This document shows, in pieces, positions 1 to 7,999 of a stretch of DNA of 34,230 nt (the first letter of the stretch is position 1; every line of letters begins with the position of its first letter). The DNA is from Pseudomonadota bacterium (GTDB taxonomy: Bacteria > Myxococcota_A > UBA9160 > JADFDR01). Made by a program: the position numbers and the translations under genes. The stretch is taken from assembly GCA_003353845.1 (NCBI GenBank), contig PIVT01000043.1, forward strand, positions 1 through 34,230. Direction: 5' to 3'. The notes below the pieces were generated by a model, which did no database searches, was not told where the DNA came from, and was given only the letters and a program-made list of their open reading frames with translations.

Positions 1-513
1 CCGGTCCTCGAACCCATCGCGGGTGGGGGTGTGGATACAGATGGCGACGGCGTTTGTGACGCGGTGGACGTTTGTGATGGCGACGATGCGCTGGGCGATG
101 CTGACGGTGACTTGCTCTGTGGTGTATTAGATCCTTGTTTGGACTTCGGTGGTGACGCCGATGGCGATGGTTTCTGCGACGGCGGCGAGGATCTGTGTCC
201 CGATAGTTACAATACCGACAACACCGACACGAACGGTGACGGCGTTGGTGATGAATGTCAGTGCGGCGACATCACCGGTGATGGAGCTACAAATAACGAC
301 GACGTGACAGAGATCCTGCTGGCCCTCTGGGGTTACGGAGCATATACCCAGCCTGGTAGTAACTGGGCCATGTGTGACGTCACTGGTGACGGCAACTGCA
401 ATAACGATGACGTCACCGAGATGCTGCTGCCACTCTGGGGCTACGGGGCGTATAACTCGCCTACGGTGCGCTGGAGCTGTGGTGAGGATTCGGCCCCGCC
501 TCCGGGGATGTAG
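1..513 (+). CDS. C-terminal part of a secreted Ca-binding protein: thrombospondin type 3-like repeats plus a dockerin-like pair (5' end outside window)
   Basis: The frame is open from base 1, so this is the last 170 residues of a longer protein. The first part (about residues 11-85) is a run of Asp/Gly-rich calcium loops of the DxDGDGxxD type with regularly placed Cys, as in thrombospondin type 3 repeats. Then come two near-identical units, starting near residues 87 and 125. Each has a D-x-T-G-D-G loop, an NNDDVTE segment and an LWGYGAY helix end, the duplicated Ca-loop/helix plan of type I dockerins. Cys residues before each unit and near the C-terminus could form disulfides, which fits an extracellular location. 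No cohesin or sorting gene is visible here. The catalytic or adhesive part lies upstream of the window. The dockerin-like call rests on motif layout; binding to a cohesin is not implied. Confidence 0.8.
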   Translation, partial: PVLEPIAGGGVDTDGDGVCDAVDVCDGDDALGDADGDLLCGVLDPCLDFGGDADGDGFCDGGEDLCPDSYNTDNTDTNGDGVGDECQCGDITGDGATNNDDVTEILLALWGYGAYTQPGSNWAMCDVTGDGNCNNDDVTEMLLPLWGYGAYNSPTVRWSCGEDSAPPPGM

Positions 514-554
514 GGTCGAGTTTCGATAGTCGACGTAGATAGACATAGATAGAA

Positions 555-594
555 GAGGGCGGTAATCCAATGGGATTATCGCCCTCGACTTTTC
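555..594 (+). terminator. Intrinsic terminator after the dockerin-like gene
   Basis: A 14-bp stem pairs 555-568 with 573-586, with one G-T wobble and a 4-nt loop. It is followed by GACTTTT. It lies 42 nt after the stop codon of the secreted protein, so it probably ends that transcript. Confidence 0.8.
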
Positions 595-678
595 AGGGCT
601 CATGAGGCGTTTCTCGACTGGCTTGACCGTTGTTATTCTGGAATACTTGGCGTGGCTAGGAATCTGACTGCTTGAGCA

Positions 679-1032
679 GTGAGTGAAGGACTGGAAGGTT
701 ACAAAGTGAGTGGAAGCGGAAGAAATTCACCTTTGGGTGGTGGTCGTCAGGATGAGTTGGGTGACGACGCGCTGAACGATACTCGTTTTGCTGCGTATAA
801 TGAGTTGATTCAACCTTATCGCGACAGCCCCGATTCCGATTCAGATTTGATGTTGGCCATCGGTTTTAAGTGCTATGAGGTGGCCTACGGTGACGATGCC
901 GAGTTGCTCAGCCGCAGCGTGGAAGAGATCCGCGCGGCGATTGAGGATGAAGTGAAGCAAAAAATCGCCCAGACCTCGCCGCGCGAAGCCCGTGAGTATT
1001 TTTCAGCCCGAATTGAAAACCTGTCCAGCTAA
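679..1032 (+). CDS. Small protein of unknown function
   Basis: A 117-residue acidic protein that I do not recognise. The N-terminal 25 residues are Gly/Ser-rich and probably disordered. The rest looks helical, with a central stretch around residues 45-70 and a charged amphipathic segment over about residues 75-110. It has no signal peptide or membrane segment. The start is GTG at 679. A second in-frame GTG at 706 is possible and would remove nine residues. The gene lies 35 nt upstream of the ABC-F gene on the same strand and may be cotranscribed with it. Codon use resembles the neighbours, which supports it being real, but no function can be given. Confidence 0.6.
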   Translation: MSEGLEGYKVSGSGRNSPLGGGRQDELGDDALNDTRFAAYNELIQPYRDSPDSDSDLMLAIGFKCYEVAYGDDAELLSRSVEEIRAAIEDEVKQKIAQTSPREAREYFSARIENLSS

Positions 1033-1067
1033 CGAAAAGCTCCTCAATCCATGAAATCGAAGTAACC

Positions 1068-2699
1068 ATGATCCACCTTACTGATGTCACCAAACAGCAT
1101 GGCTCTCAAGTCTTGTTTCGAGATGCGCGCTTTCAGATTCTCCCCGGTGCGCGCATGGGCCTCGTCGGCCCCAATGGAGCAGGGAAAAGCACGATTTTTC
1201 GCTTGATCACTGGAGAGGAGGAAGCGGACAAGGGGGAGATTTCTTGCTCGAAGAAAACCGTCATCGGCTACTTCTCTCAAGACGTGGGGGAGATGTCGGG
1301 TCGCTCAGCCCTTGAAGAGGTAATGAGTTCATCTGAGGAAGTGGTCAAGCTCGGAATCGAGATCAAAGAGATGGAAGCCGCCATGGGAGAGGCCATGGCG
1401 GACGATGAGATGGCTCGCTTGCTTGAGCGTTATGGAAACGCCATGGAGGATTTTGAGCATCGCGGTGGTTACGACTTAGAGGCGAGAGCGAAAAGTGTGT
1501 TGACCGGTTTGGGCATTGGTCCAGACCGCTTTCACTACCCTGTGGAGTCTTTTAGTGGGGGTTGGAAGATGCGCATTGCCCTGGCCAAGATATTGACCCT
1601 CAATCCCGATGTGTTGCTGCTCGACGAGCCCACCAATCACCTGGATGTAGAGTCCATTGTGTGGTTGGAAGATTGGCTCGCTACGGAGTTTAAAGGCGCC
1701 GTGTTGATGACGAGCCATGATCGCGATTTCATGAATCGCCTCGTCTCTCGCATTGTTGAAGTGGCGAATCAAGCGGTGACGACTTACAACGGCGATTACG
1801 ACTTCTACCTTCGCGAGCGAGAAATCCGTAGAGAACAACTGGTCGCCAGTTATAAGCGGCAGCAGGAAATGCTCGCCAAAGAGGAAGAATTTATTGCACG
1901 CTTTGCCGCGCGTGCCTCGCACGCTTCCCAGGTGCAATCCAGGGTGAAAAAGCTTGAGAAGATCGAACGGATTGAGCTGCCACCCGAACACAAAAGTATT
2001 CATTTCGAGTTCGCCAAGCCGCCCCGAAGTGGGGATGACGTTGTGAGGTTGGAGGATTTGGGGAAAGTGTGGCCCGCTTTAGAGGAAGACGGAAAAGATG
2101 TATCCGTTTTCGGGGGTGTGTCCGGCTTGATTCAGCGAGTCGATAAGGTGGCGGTTGTCGGAGTGAACGGAGCCGGCAAATCCACCTTTCTCAAAATTCT
2201 GGCAGAGCAAGTCGAACCGACGGAAGGAAGTGCCAAGCTCGGTGCCAATGTGGCATTGGGCTATTTCAGCCAGCATGCCATGGAGTTATTGGAGCCGGGC
2301 CGAACCGTATTCCAAACAGTGCAGGCGGCCATGCCTCATGCCACCATCGGCGTTGTGAGGAATTTGTGCGCAGCCTTTCTGTTTCAAGGGGATGATGTCG
2401 ACAAACAAATTCAGGTCTTGTCGGGCGGGGAAAAGAGTCGGGTTGTATTGGCCATCTTGTTGGCACGACCCAATAATTTCCTGGTGCTCGATGAGCCTAC
2501 GAACCATCTCGATATGCAATCGAGAGAGATTCTATTAGAGGCTCTGCGGAATTACTCGGGCACCGTTGTCATTGTCAGCCATGATCGACATTTCCTGCGC
2601 GCTTTGGTGCAGCGCGTACTGGAAATCGACCACGGTGAAATGAGAGACTACCAAGGTGGTTACGAGTATTATTTAAGTAAAGTAAGTGAGTCGGCGTAG
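1068..2699 (+). CDS. ABC-F family ATPase (soluble duplicated ABC protein, ribosome-associated type)
   Basis: The protein has 543 residues, two nucleotide-binding domains and no membrane segment, which defines the ABC-F family. Domain 1 has Walker A GPNGAGKS (34-41), signature SFSGGWKMR (161-169) and Walker B LLLDEPTNHLD (183-193). Domain 2 has Walker A GVNGAGKS (365-372), signature LSGGEKSR (451-458) and Walker B LVLDEPTNHLD (472-482). A charged helical linker (about 245-305) corresponds to the P-site tRNA-interaction motif. ABC-F proteins bind the ribosomal E site and relieve stalled translation; some give antibiotic protection. The protein ends soon after the second domain, so there is no Uup-like C-terminal coiled coil. 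It resembles the YbiT/Uup group in general layout, but I cannot assign a subfamily. Start ATG 1068 gives a normal N-terminus for the family. Confidence 0.93.
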   Translation: MIHLTDVTKQHGSQVLFRDARFQILPGARMGLVGPNGAGKSTIFRLITGEEEADKGEISCSKKTVIGYFSQDVGEMSGRSALEEVMSSSEEVVKLGIEIKEMEAAMGEAMADDEMARLLERYGNAMEDFEHRGGYDLEARAKSVLTGLGIGPDRFHYPVESFSGGWKMRIALAKILTLNPDVLLLDEPTNHLDVESIVWLEDWLATEFKGAVLMTSHDRDFMNRLVSRIVEVANQAVTTYNGDYDFYLREREIRREQLVASYKRQQEMLAKEEEFIARFAARASHASQVQSRVKKLEKIERIELPPEHKSIHFEFAKPPRSGDDVVRLEDLGKVWPALEEDGKDVSVFGGVSGLIQRVDKVAVVGVNGAGKSTFLKILAEQVEPTEGSAKLGANVALGYFSQHAMELLEPGRTVFQTVQAAMPHATIGVVRNLCAAFLFQGDDVDKQIQVLSGGEKSRVVLAILLARPNNFLVLDEPTNHLDMQSREILLEALRNYSGTVVIVSHDRHFLRALVQRVLEIDHGEMRDYQGGYEYYLSKVSESA

Positions 2700-2750
2700 A
2701 ATCGATCTCGCCAGACAATGGACGAAAGCAGTGTCAGGGGGAGCTTGGTC

Positions 2751-4379
2751 ATGTCACGTAAAAGGTGTGTGGTTCTCGGGCTCGTACTTTGTTGGCCTCT
2801 ACTGGCTTGCAACCAACCGACGGAGCCCATTGTGCGTCCCATGGGTGAAGTGGTTCACCTGCCGGACAGCACCTGTCCCATTATTCATTGCAACACGTAT
2901 CAAACGGATGCTTTGCCCTTGTCCGGGCCGAAGGCTCCGGGTCATCGCTTGACGGAAGAGGAGAAGGATCATTTATGGTCTTCTCCCATTGCGGGAGGCA
3001 TTCTCGATTACACCTATTCCAACGGAGATCGTTTTTTCTGGGTCTCTCAAGTCGATCGAATCATGAAGTTGAGGATGAATCAGAAAAACGAGCTGGAAAA
3101 AGTCAGCGAGCTTCCACTGCAGCCCAAGAAGTTTTCTCGGTTCTCCCCCGAAGACATGCAGCGGATCATTGGCGAGCTAGACGAGACGGAGGTGGGTTCA
3201 GTGGAGTACGACGAACTCGCGGCCGCATGGAAGGGGTATCAGTTGGAGGGCTTGCGCGCTTATTACGCCATGCTCAATAACGAAGGTGTCTTGTACGTGG
3301 GGAATCGAGATAGCATTATCGCTTACAGTGATATGGAAGTGGGAATCCCTGAATCGGGTATCACGAAATTGGGTCAGTTTGGATTTCAAAAACAAAAACT
3401 TCAACTGAACTTGAAGATGCCTGTCGTAATTATGATTGGCATGAACATGACACCCGATGGTCATATTATCGCGGTGACCATCGACGGCACGGTGATTGGT
3501 ATCAAGCCCGACTTGAGTGAGGGCGTTTATTACAAGCTTCCCGGGCAGCAGATCTGGAATAGCGTGGCCATTGACGATGCCGGTGCCATCTATGTTGCGG
3601 GTACTGAGAAGCTGCACAAGCTGATTTGGACGGGCTCGGATTTCAGTGATAAGCCCGAGGATGGCGCTTGGGTGGAGTCCTACGCCGTGGGAAGTCTGGA
3701 CGAGGAGTTAAGGGGCAGCCGCGGAACAGGGACAACTCCGGCGCTAATGGGTGAGTCTTCTGACAAGGATCGCTTTGTTGTGATCGCCGACGCCGAAAAC
3801 GTAAACAATCTCATGCTCTATTGGCGGGATGAGATTCCTGCGGATTGGGAAGGCTTGCCGGGAGCCAGTAGCCGACGTCTGGCGGGCTTGCTCCCAGTGG
3901 ATTTTGGTGATGCCACTCTTGCGAATTCCTACTCTGAGAATTCGGCAACGATTTTCGAATACGGCGCCGTGCTGGCGAATAATCAGGTAAAAACCCATGA
4001 GCAGATGACCATGGACGTTCAGCTCAAAATGAGTGACCCCGCGCGAACTCCCATGGGTGTGCAAAAGTTTGAGTGGGATGTTGAGGCACGCAAGCTGAAG
4101 GTGGATTGGGTGAGAGCAGATGTTTCAAGTCCCAATAGCACTCCCGTTGTCGCCATGGAGAATCGACAATTACATGTTGTCGGCTTGAAAAGGGGTGAGT
4201 GGCAGATGGAAACCTTGGATTGGGATACGGGCGAAACGCGCGCCGAATACATATTGGGAAGCAGCGAGCGTTACAATCCAATCATGTTGGCCTTGCAGAT
4301 TTTGCCCAACGGCGATCCGCTCTTTGCGACCTTTGGCGGGGTCATGCACCTGAAATTGGGAGAGCCGTCATCTGAATGA
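2751..4379 (+). CDS. Predicted lipoprotein, propeller-like, function unknown
   Basis: The start is taken at ATG 2751, preceded by AGGGGGAG, rather than the in-frame ATG at 2718. This gives a clean lipoprotein signal: basic MSRKR, a hydrophobic run, and lipobox LLAC with Cys at residue 20. The mature part of about 520 residues is rich in short beta strands with repeated patterns such as GVLYVGNRDSIIAYS, DGHIIAVTIDGTVIGI and GAIYVAGTEKLHKL, which are typical of beta-propeller blades. No enzyme motif was found. It would sit on the periplasmic side of the inner or outer membrane. The downstream gene is on the opposite strand, and the gap to the ABC-F gene is 51 nt. I do not recognise the family. 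Confidence 0.75.
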   Translation: MSRKRCVVLGLVLCWPLLACNQPTEPIVRPMGEVVHLPDSTCPIIHCNTYQTDALPLSGPKAPGHRLTEEEKDHLWSSPIAGGILDYTYSNGDRFFWVSQVDRIMKLRMNQKNELEKVSELPLQPKKFSRFSPEDMQRIIGELDETEVGSVEYDELAAAWKGYQLEGLRAYYAMLNNEGVLYVGNRDSIIAYSDMEVGIPESGITKLGQFGFQKQKLQLNLKMPVVIMIGMNMTPDGHIIAVTIDGTVIGIKPDLSEGVYYKLPGQQIWNSVAIDDAGAIYVAGTEKLHKLIWTGSDFSDKPEDGAWVESYAVGSLDEELRGSRGTGTTPALMGESSDKDRFVVIADAENVNNLMLYWRDEIPADWEGLPGASSRRLAGLLPVDFGDATLANSYSENSATIFEYGAVLANNQVKTHEQMTMDVQLKMSDPARTPMGVQKFEWDVEARKLKVDWVRADVSSPNSTPVVAMENRQLHVVGLKRGEWQMETLDWDTGETRAEYILGSSERYNPIMLALQILPNGDPLFATFGGVMHLKLGEPSSE

Positions 4380-4394
4380 GTTCAAAGAGAGCTC

Positions 4395-4667
4395 TTATTG
4401 ATCCGCGCGTGATTCCATGCGTCGGGCAATGGCGGTAACTCCGACAAACACAAAAGCGAGGACCAGGCACAGCAAGGCGATTTCGATTCCGAAAACACCA
4501 GGCGGTAGAAAATAGTGTTGGGCGATAACTTCGAGCGACATAAAAGTTGCGAAGTAGGCTGCCAGGTGAAAGGGGCGATCCCAAAGTCGCAAGCGAAACG
4601 CGAACATGCTTGTCAGCAAGAAAGCGAAGGAAAAGGAAACGAAAAGTGAAAGCAGGAGTGGCTGCAT
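4395..4667 (-). CDS. Small integral membrane protein, unknown function
   Basis: A 90-residue protein with hydrophobic stretches at about 3-24, 33-52 and 57-80, predicting two or three membrane helices. It ends in a basic and polar tail (ARRMESRADQ). The start is ATG at 4667. The gene converges on the propeller-like lipoprotein gene, with 15 nt between the stops. About 130 nt separate it from the upstream thiolase-like gene on the same strand, so it could be a late operon member or stand alone. No family was recognised. The hydrophobic pattern and position between genes make it more likely real than a chance frame. Confidence 0.6.
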   Translation of the reverse strand: MQPLLLSLFVSFSFAFLLTSMFAFRLRLWDRPFHLAAYFATFMSLEVIAQHYFLPPGVFGIEIALLCLVLAFVFVGVTAIARRMESRADQ

Positions 4668-4799
4668 GTGGGTTCTTTGCGCTCCGGAATGCTAGATCCT
4701 GCACCGTAAGTCATCGTATTCATTGATGAATTACTGGAGACTCCCACTCGGCAAAGGGTCCCCCTCGCCGGTGAGAACCACTTCTCAGTCTTGAATTCG

Positions 4800-5963
4800 C
4801 TAGGGCTTCTCGCTGCCCACAATCCACATGGCAAAGAACTGAGAACCACCGCCGTAGGCGTGACCCAAGGCCAGCTTGGCGCCGTCCACCTGTCGGTCTC
4901 CGGCCTGGCCGCGAACCTGGAGCGCTGCTTCAGCAAAGCGAACGGTGCCCGTACCCCCGATGGGGTTACTGGACAACACGCCGCCGGAACAGTTCCAGGG
5001 GATGTCGCCGCCTTCGTCCATGGAGGTGGCGCCTTCATCGGTGAGTTTCCAACCTTCGCCCTCGTCACAGAAGCCCAGGTTCTCCAACCACATGGGTTCG
5101 AACCAGGAGAAGGGCACGTAGACCTCGGCCATGTCGAACTGTTTGCGTGGATTCGTGATCCCGGCCTGCTTGTATAAGGATTTTGCGCAGTCACTCCCGG
5201 AGCGCGGATTGACTTCGTCGCGTCCTGGCATGATGGTGGGCTCGGAACGCATCTCCGTGCCGTGGATCCATGCCGGTTTGGCGCTGCCGCGGTCGGCGTG
5301 CTTCTCGCTTACCAACACCATGGCACAGGAGCCGTCGCTGGAAGGACAGGTCTCACCGAAACGAATGGGATCCCAGAGCATGGGCGAGTTGCGGATCTCT
5401 TCCTCACACACGGATTCTTGATGGATGTGAGCAAAGGGATTGCGCAGCGCATGCTTGCGATCTTTTACGGCCACTTTGATACCGATGTGCTCGGGTGCGC
5501 CCGAACGGCGGATGTATTCGCGGATGTGAGGCGCAAAGAAACCGCCCGCGCCCGCCATCAGTGCCGGCTGAAAGGGGATCACCGGGGAAAGCGCCCAAGT
5601 GGATTGGGATTCACTCATCTTTTGCCAACCCACCACCAAGATCTTTTCGTGAATGCCACCGGTGATGAGCTTGCTACCCACGATCACCGTAGAACCGCCC
5701 ACGGAACCGGCAGTGTGCACGCGGAACAAGGGCTTGCCCACCATGCCCAGGGCTTCGGCCTGGTAGAGTTCGGGTGTCATGCAACCTTCAATGGTGTCAG
5801 GTGCGTGCCCGATGACGACGGCATCGAGGTCCTTCCAAGTCATATTGGCATCTTTGAGGGCCCGATTACAGGACTCTCGGATCATACCGGTTTGATTGAC
5901 GTCCAAGCGCTTGTCGGTGTGCTTGGTCTGACCGATTCCGATGACTGCGCAGCGATCTCCCAT
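4800..5963 (-). CDS. Thiolase-fold protein, Ltp/SCP-x-like, canonical catalytic residues replaced
   Basis: The 387 residues span a full thiolase fold: N-terminal VIGIGQT, a VVG strand region in the middle, and a C-terminal SGG...NPIGGTG and HAYGGGSQ block. In true thiolases the nucleophilic Cys sits in a CASG-type motif, the general base in GHP, and a second Cys in CIGGG. Here these positions read TAGSVGG (84-90), SNP (Asn333) and HAYGGG (368-373). Both Cys and the His are therefore absent. That is the pattern of lipid-transfer-protein thiolase-likes such as mycobacterial Ltp2 (also about 386 residues), which needs a DUF35 partner to act as a retro-aldolase on acyl-CoA. The gene starts 2 nt after the stop of the second thiolase-like gene and ends an operon carrying two DUF35 genes. 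A CoA-ester aldolase or lyase role is inferred; the substrate is unknown. Confidence 0.88.
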   Translation of the reverse strand: MGDRCAVIGIGQTKHTDKRLDVNQTGMIRESCNRALKDANMTWKDLDAVVIGHAPDTIEGCMTPELYQAEALGMVGKPLFRVHTAGSVGGSTVIVGSKLITGGIHEKILVVGWQKMSESQSTWALSPVIPFQPALMAGAGGFFAPHIREYIRRSGAPEHIGIKVAVKDRKHALRNPFAHIHQESVCEEEIRNSPMLWDPIRFGETCPSSDGSCAMVLVSEKHADRGSAKPAWIHGTEMRSEPTIMPGRDEVNPRSGSDCAKSLYKQAGITNPRKQFDMAEVYVPFSWFEPMWLENLGFCDEGEGWKLTDEGATSMDEGGDIPWNCSGGVLSSNPIGGTGTVRFAEAALQVRGQAGDRQVDGAKLALGHAYGGGSQFFAMWIVGSEKP

Positions 5964-5965
5964 CT

Positions 5966-7024
5966 TTACTCACCCTCCAACACAGTGACAATGTTTTGCT
6001 GTAAGCAAGGTCCCTGTGATCCGTGCGCGACACCGCGGTCGGCTTCTCCGTTGATGATGCGATTGGCCACTTCGCCAATGCGAACCAGGCTGGTCCCCAT
6101 CATTGGATTTCCTTGATGAATACCGCCCGAAGGATTGATGACGGTATCGTCACCCAAGCCCAGGGCTTTCTGTAAAATGATGTCCTGTGGCGTAAAGGGT
6201 GCGTGCAACTCGGCGATGTCTACCTTGCCTTTGCTCACTCCAGCCGCTTCTGCAGCTAGCTTGGCGGAAGGACATTCCGACAAATCACGCTGACCCAAAG
6301 CCTGTACATCGATGCGATGCTCGATGCCCCGAATCCACGCCGGTCGCTTGCACAGCTCGCGCGCCTTGTCGCCTGCGGCCATGATAATGGCACAAGCGCC
6401 ATCCGTAATAGGCGGGCAATCGTGCTTGCGCAACGGCGAGGCAATGGTGGGATCCTTGAGCAGCGTCTCGGCGTCGAAGTCGCCGGAGCATTGCGCCAGG
6501 GGGTTGCTCTTGGCGTGCTTCAAGTTTCGCACGGCCACCTCGGCAAAATCTTTCTCGGTGGCAATGCCCTTGTCGATCATCACGCGGGCTTGCAAGGCGG
6601 CCTGGGAAATCGTGTCGGGCTGGATGGGTGCTTCGAGGTAGGGATTGTTCATGAGGGTCATGACTTCCCGCGGCGAACCCATGCTCTGGCGACCGAAGCC
6701 GTAGATCAATGCCGTCTCAATTTCTTCGTCGGCCTGCATCTTGACCCAGGTTTCATACAGCGCCCAAGCGGTTTCGCCTTCGGTGTGAGACTCGTTGATG
6801 GGAGGCCAGGCACCCAGGGCGTCCAAGGCCATGACGAAGGAGAAGGGTTGGCCAGCTAGATAGTCCGAGGAGCCCGAGCAGGTAAACCCGATATCGGTTC
6901 GCTTCAAACCGACGCTCTTCAAGAGGTCGCCCACGACGGGAGCGATCATTTCAGCTTCGTTGAGCAGGCGCTCGGTCCGCTTGTTTTCTGTTTGCCCGAA
7001 GGCGATAATGGCAATATCACGCAT
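5966..7024 (-). CDS. Second thiolase-fold protein, Ltp-like, catalytic residues replaced
   Basis: ATG 7024 gives 352 residues starting MRDIAIIAFGQT, the usual first strand of the thiolase superfamily. It overlaps the stop of the upstream DUF35 gene by 8 nt. The nucleophile loop reads ESHTEGETA (78-86) with no Cys. The C-terminal block is NPSGG (297-301) then GNP (Asn306) instead of GHP, and AHGSQGPC (333-340) instead of the second-Cys motif. It is clearly diverged from the downstream paralogue, so the two could form a heterodimer or act on different substrates. An NPSGG...NP pattern is typical of lipid-transfer thiolase-likes encoded beside DUF35 proteins. Annotation as acetyl-CoA acetyltransferase would be misleading. 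Reaction and substrate are unknown; fatty or steroid acyl-CoA chemistry is the best guess. Confidence 0.87.
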   Translation of the reverse strand: MRDIAIIAFGQTENKRTERLLNEAEMIAPVVGDLLKSVGLKRTDIGFTCSGSSDYLAGQPFSFVMALDALGAWPPINESHTEGETAWALYETWVKMQADEEIETALIYGFGRQSMGSPREVMTLMNNPYLEAPIQPDTISQAALQARVMIDKGIATEKDFAEVAVRNLKHAKSNPLAQCSGDFDAETLLKDPTIASPLRKHDCPPITDGACAIIMAAGDKARELCKRPAWIRGIEHRIDVQALGQRDLSECPSAKLAAEAAGVSKGKVDIAELHAPFTPQDIILQKALGLGDDTVINPSGGIHQGNPMMGTSLVRIGEVANRIINGEADRGVAHGSQGPCLQQNIVTVLEGE

Positions 7025-7529
7025 GAGACTTGCTCCTGATGTTCTCCATGATCTCGCCGACGGGAGCATCGGGCTCACCGGTCGGCTTGAAGTACTTGAT
7101 GTTCTCCATGGACTCCGTCCACTCCGATTCGTCGCGCCACACCGCTTTGACACGCATGCCGGGGCGGATGTCCTCAACCTCGCACTCTTGAATCAAGTGC
7201 ATAATGGGCAGGTCGGCTCCATCCAACAGGATGTAGGCAGAGACGTAAGGCACTTCCTGCGCCTGGTCATAGAATTTGATGTTCACGATACAAAAGGTGT
7301 AGACCATGCCCGTGTCAGCAAGCTCTACGATCTCGGTCATGGGCGATGCCGTTTCCACTGAGTAAGAACGCGGCGGGCAGTAGACCTTGCCCGTGTCGGG
7401 GCATACGGAGCCGATCAGCTGTCCCTTCTTGATCGAGCGCAAAAAATTGCTGGTCGCTTTTCCCGGGGTGTAATCAAAATCCACACAGATGGGCGTGTTG
7501 ACGTATTTGACGGGTTTGGTTTCGCTCAT
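7017..7529 (-). CDS. DUF35 OB-fold protein, acyl-CoA-associated partner of thiolase-like enzyme
   Basis: 170 residues with the DUF35 layout: an N-terminal helix region, a rubredoxin-like zinc ribbon remnant, and a C-terminal OB-fold with the pattern VSAYILLDGADLPIMHLI then RPGMRVKAVW. The ribbon keeps CPDTGKVYCPPR, with two Cys in place of the usual four, so zinc binding is doubtful. Known DUF35 proteins (ChsH2 C-terminal part, archaeal thiolase/HMG-CoA synthase complex) bridge two thiolase-fold enzymes and hold the CoA. The gene starts 5 nt after the first DUF35 gene ends and overlaps the following thiolase-like gene by 8 nt, which supports translational coupling and a physical complex. Confidence 0.88.
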   Translation of the reverse strand: MSETKPVKYVNTPICVDFDYTPGKATSNFLRSIKKGQLIGSVCPDTGKVYCPPRSYSVETASPMTEIVELADTGMVYTFCIVNIKFYDQAQEVPYVSAYILLDGADLPIMHLIQECEVEDIRPGMRVKAVWRDESEWTESMENIKYFKPTGEPDAPVGEIMENIRSKSHA

Positions 7530-7534
7530 CTCGT

Positions 7535-7999
7535 TTAGTCCTCCGGCACAAAGCAGGCGATGTCGTGGATATTGCCCTTGCGCTCATCGATGAAGGTGGC
7601 TTTGACACGCATCCCTGTGCTCATGGCCTCTTCGCTTCCCGCGTCGACGGCATGAAGCAGAGCGGTGTCCGCACCGTCCAACTGAATCAAGGCCCAGGCA
7701 AAGGGTTTGTCCAAGGGGTTCTTGGGTCGCGCTTCGGATAGCCAACTCCAAGTGGTGACCACGCCGGAGGTTCCCACCTCGACCATGTCTTCCACGCTCA
7801 GGTCTTCCAGGCTGTCGGGGTCGACATCCACGGGCGGGCAGATCACCCGACCGGTGGAAGTTTTGATACCGACAAATTTTCCGTTGTCGCGAATCTCGGT
7901 GAAGAACCGTCCGAGGATCGGTCCGGTGGCGCGGACGTAGGGGAACTCCAGTTTGTGATCCGCGCGCAACGCTACTTCTTGGGTTTGATCTGGCGCCAT
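7535..7999 (-). CDS. DUF35 OB-fold protein, first gene of the thiolase-like operon
   Basis: The start is placed at ATG 7999 (MAPDQTQ), with AGAGG six bases upstream, rather than the in-frame ATG at 8050 that lacks a good ribosome site. The 154-residue product has the DUF35 core: KTSTGRVICPP at the ribbon position, with three of four zinc Cys lost, followed by an OB-fold with FAWALIQLDGADTALLHAV and STGMRVKATF. It is a diverged paralogue of the next gene, so the operon carries two DUF35 and two thiolase-like subunits. The likely job is to bind acyl-CoA and dock onto one of the thiolase-folds. It is the promoter-proximal gene of the operon, facing away from the HupE-like gene. Confidence 0.85.
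   Translation of the reverse strand: MAPDQTQEVALRADHKLEFPYVRATGPILGRFFTEIRDNGKFVGIKTSTGRVICPPVDVDPDSLEDLSVEDMVEVGTSGVVTTWSWLSEARPKNPLDKPFAWALIQLDGADTALLHAVDAGSEEAMSTGMRVKATFIDERKGNIHDIACFVPED

Noticed and set aside
5262-6116. A 284-codon open frame on the + strand opposite the thiolase-like genes
   Set aside because: It is antisense to two genes with clear family motifs and has low-complexity, His/Arg-rich content typical of shadow frames in GC-rich DNA.
4800-7024. Annotation of the two thiolase-fold proteins as acetyl-CoA acetyltransferases
   Set aside because: The nucleophilic Cys, the GHP His and the second Cys are all replaced, so standard thiolase chemistry is unlikely.
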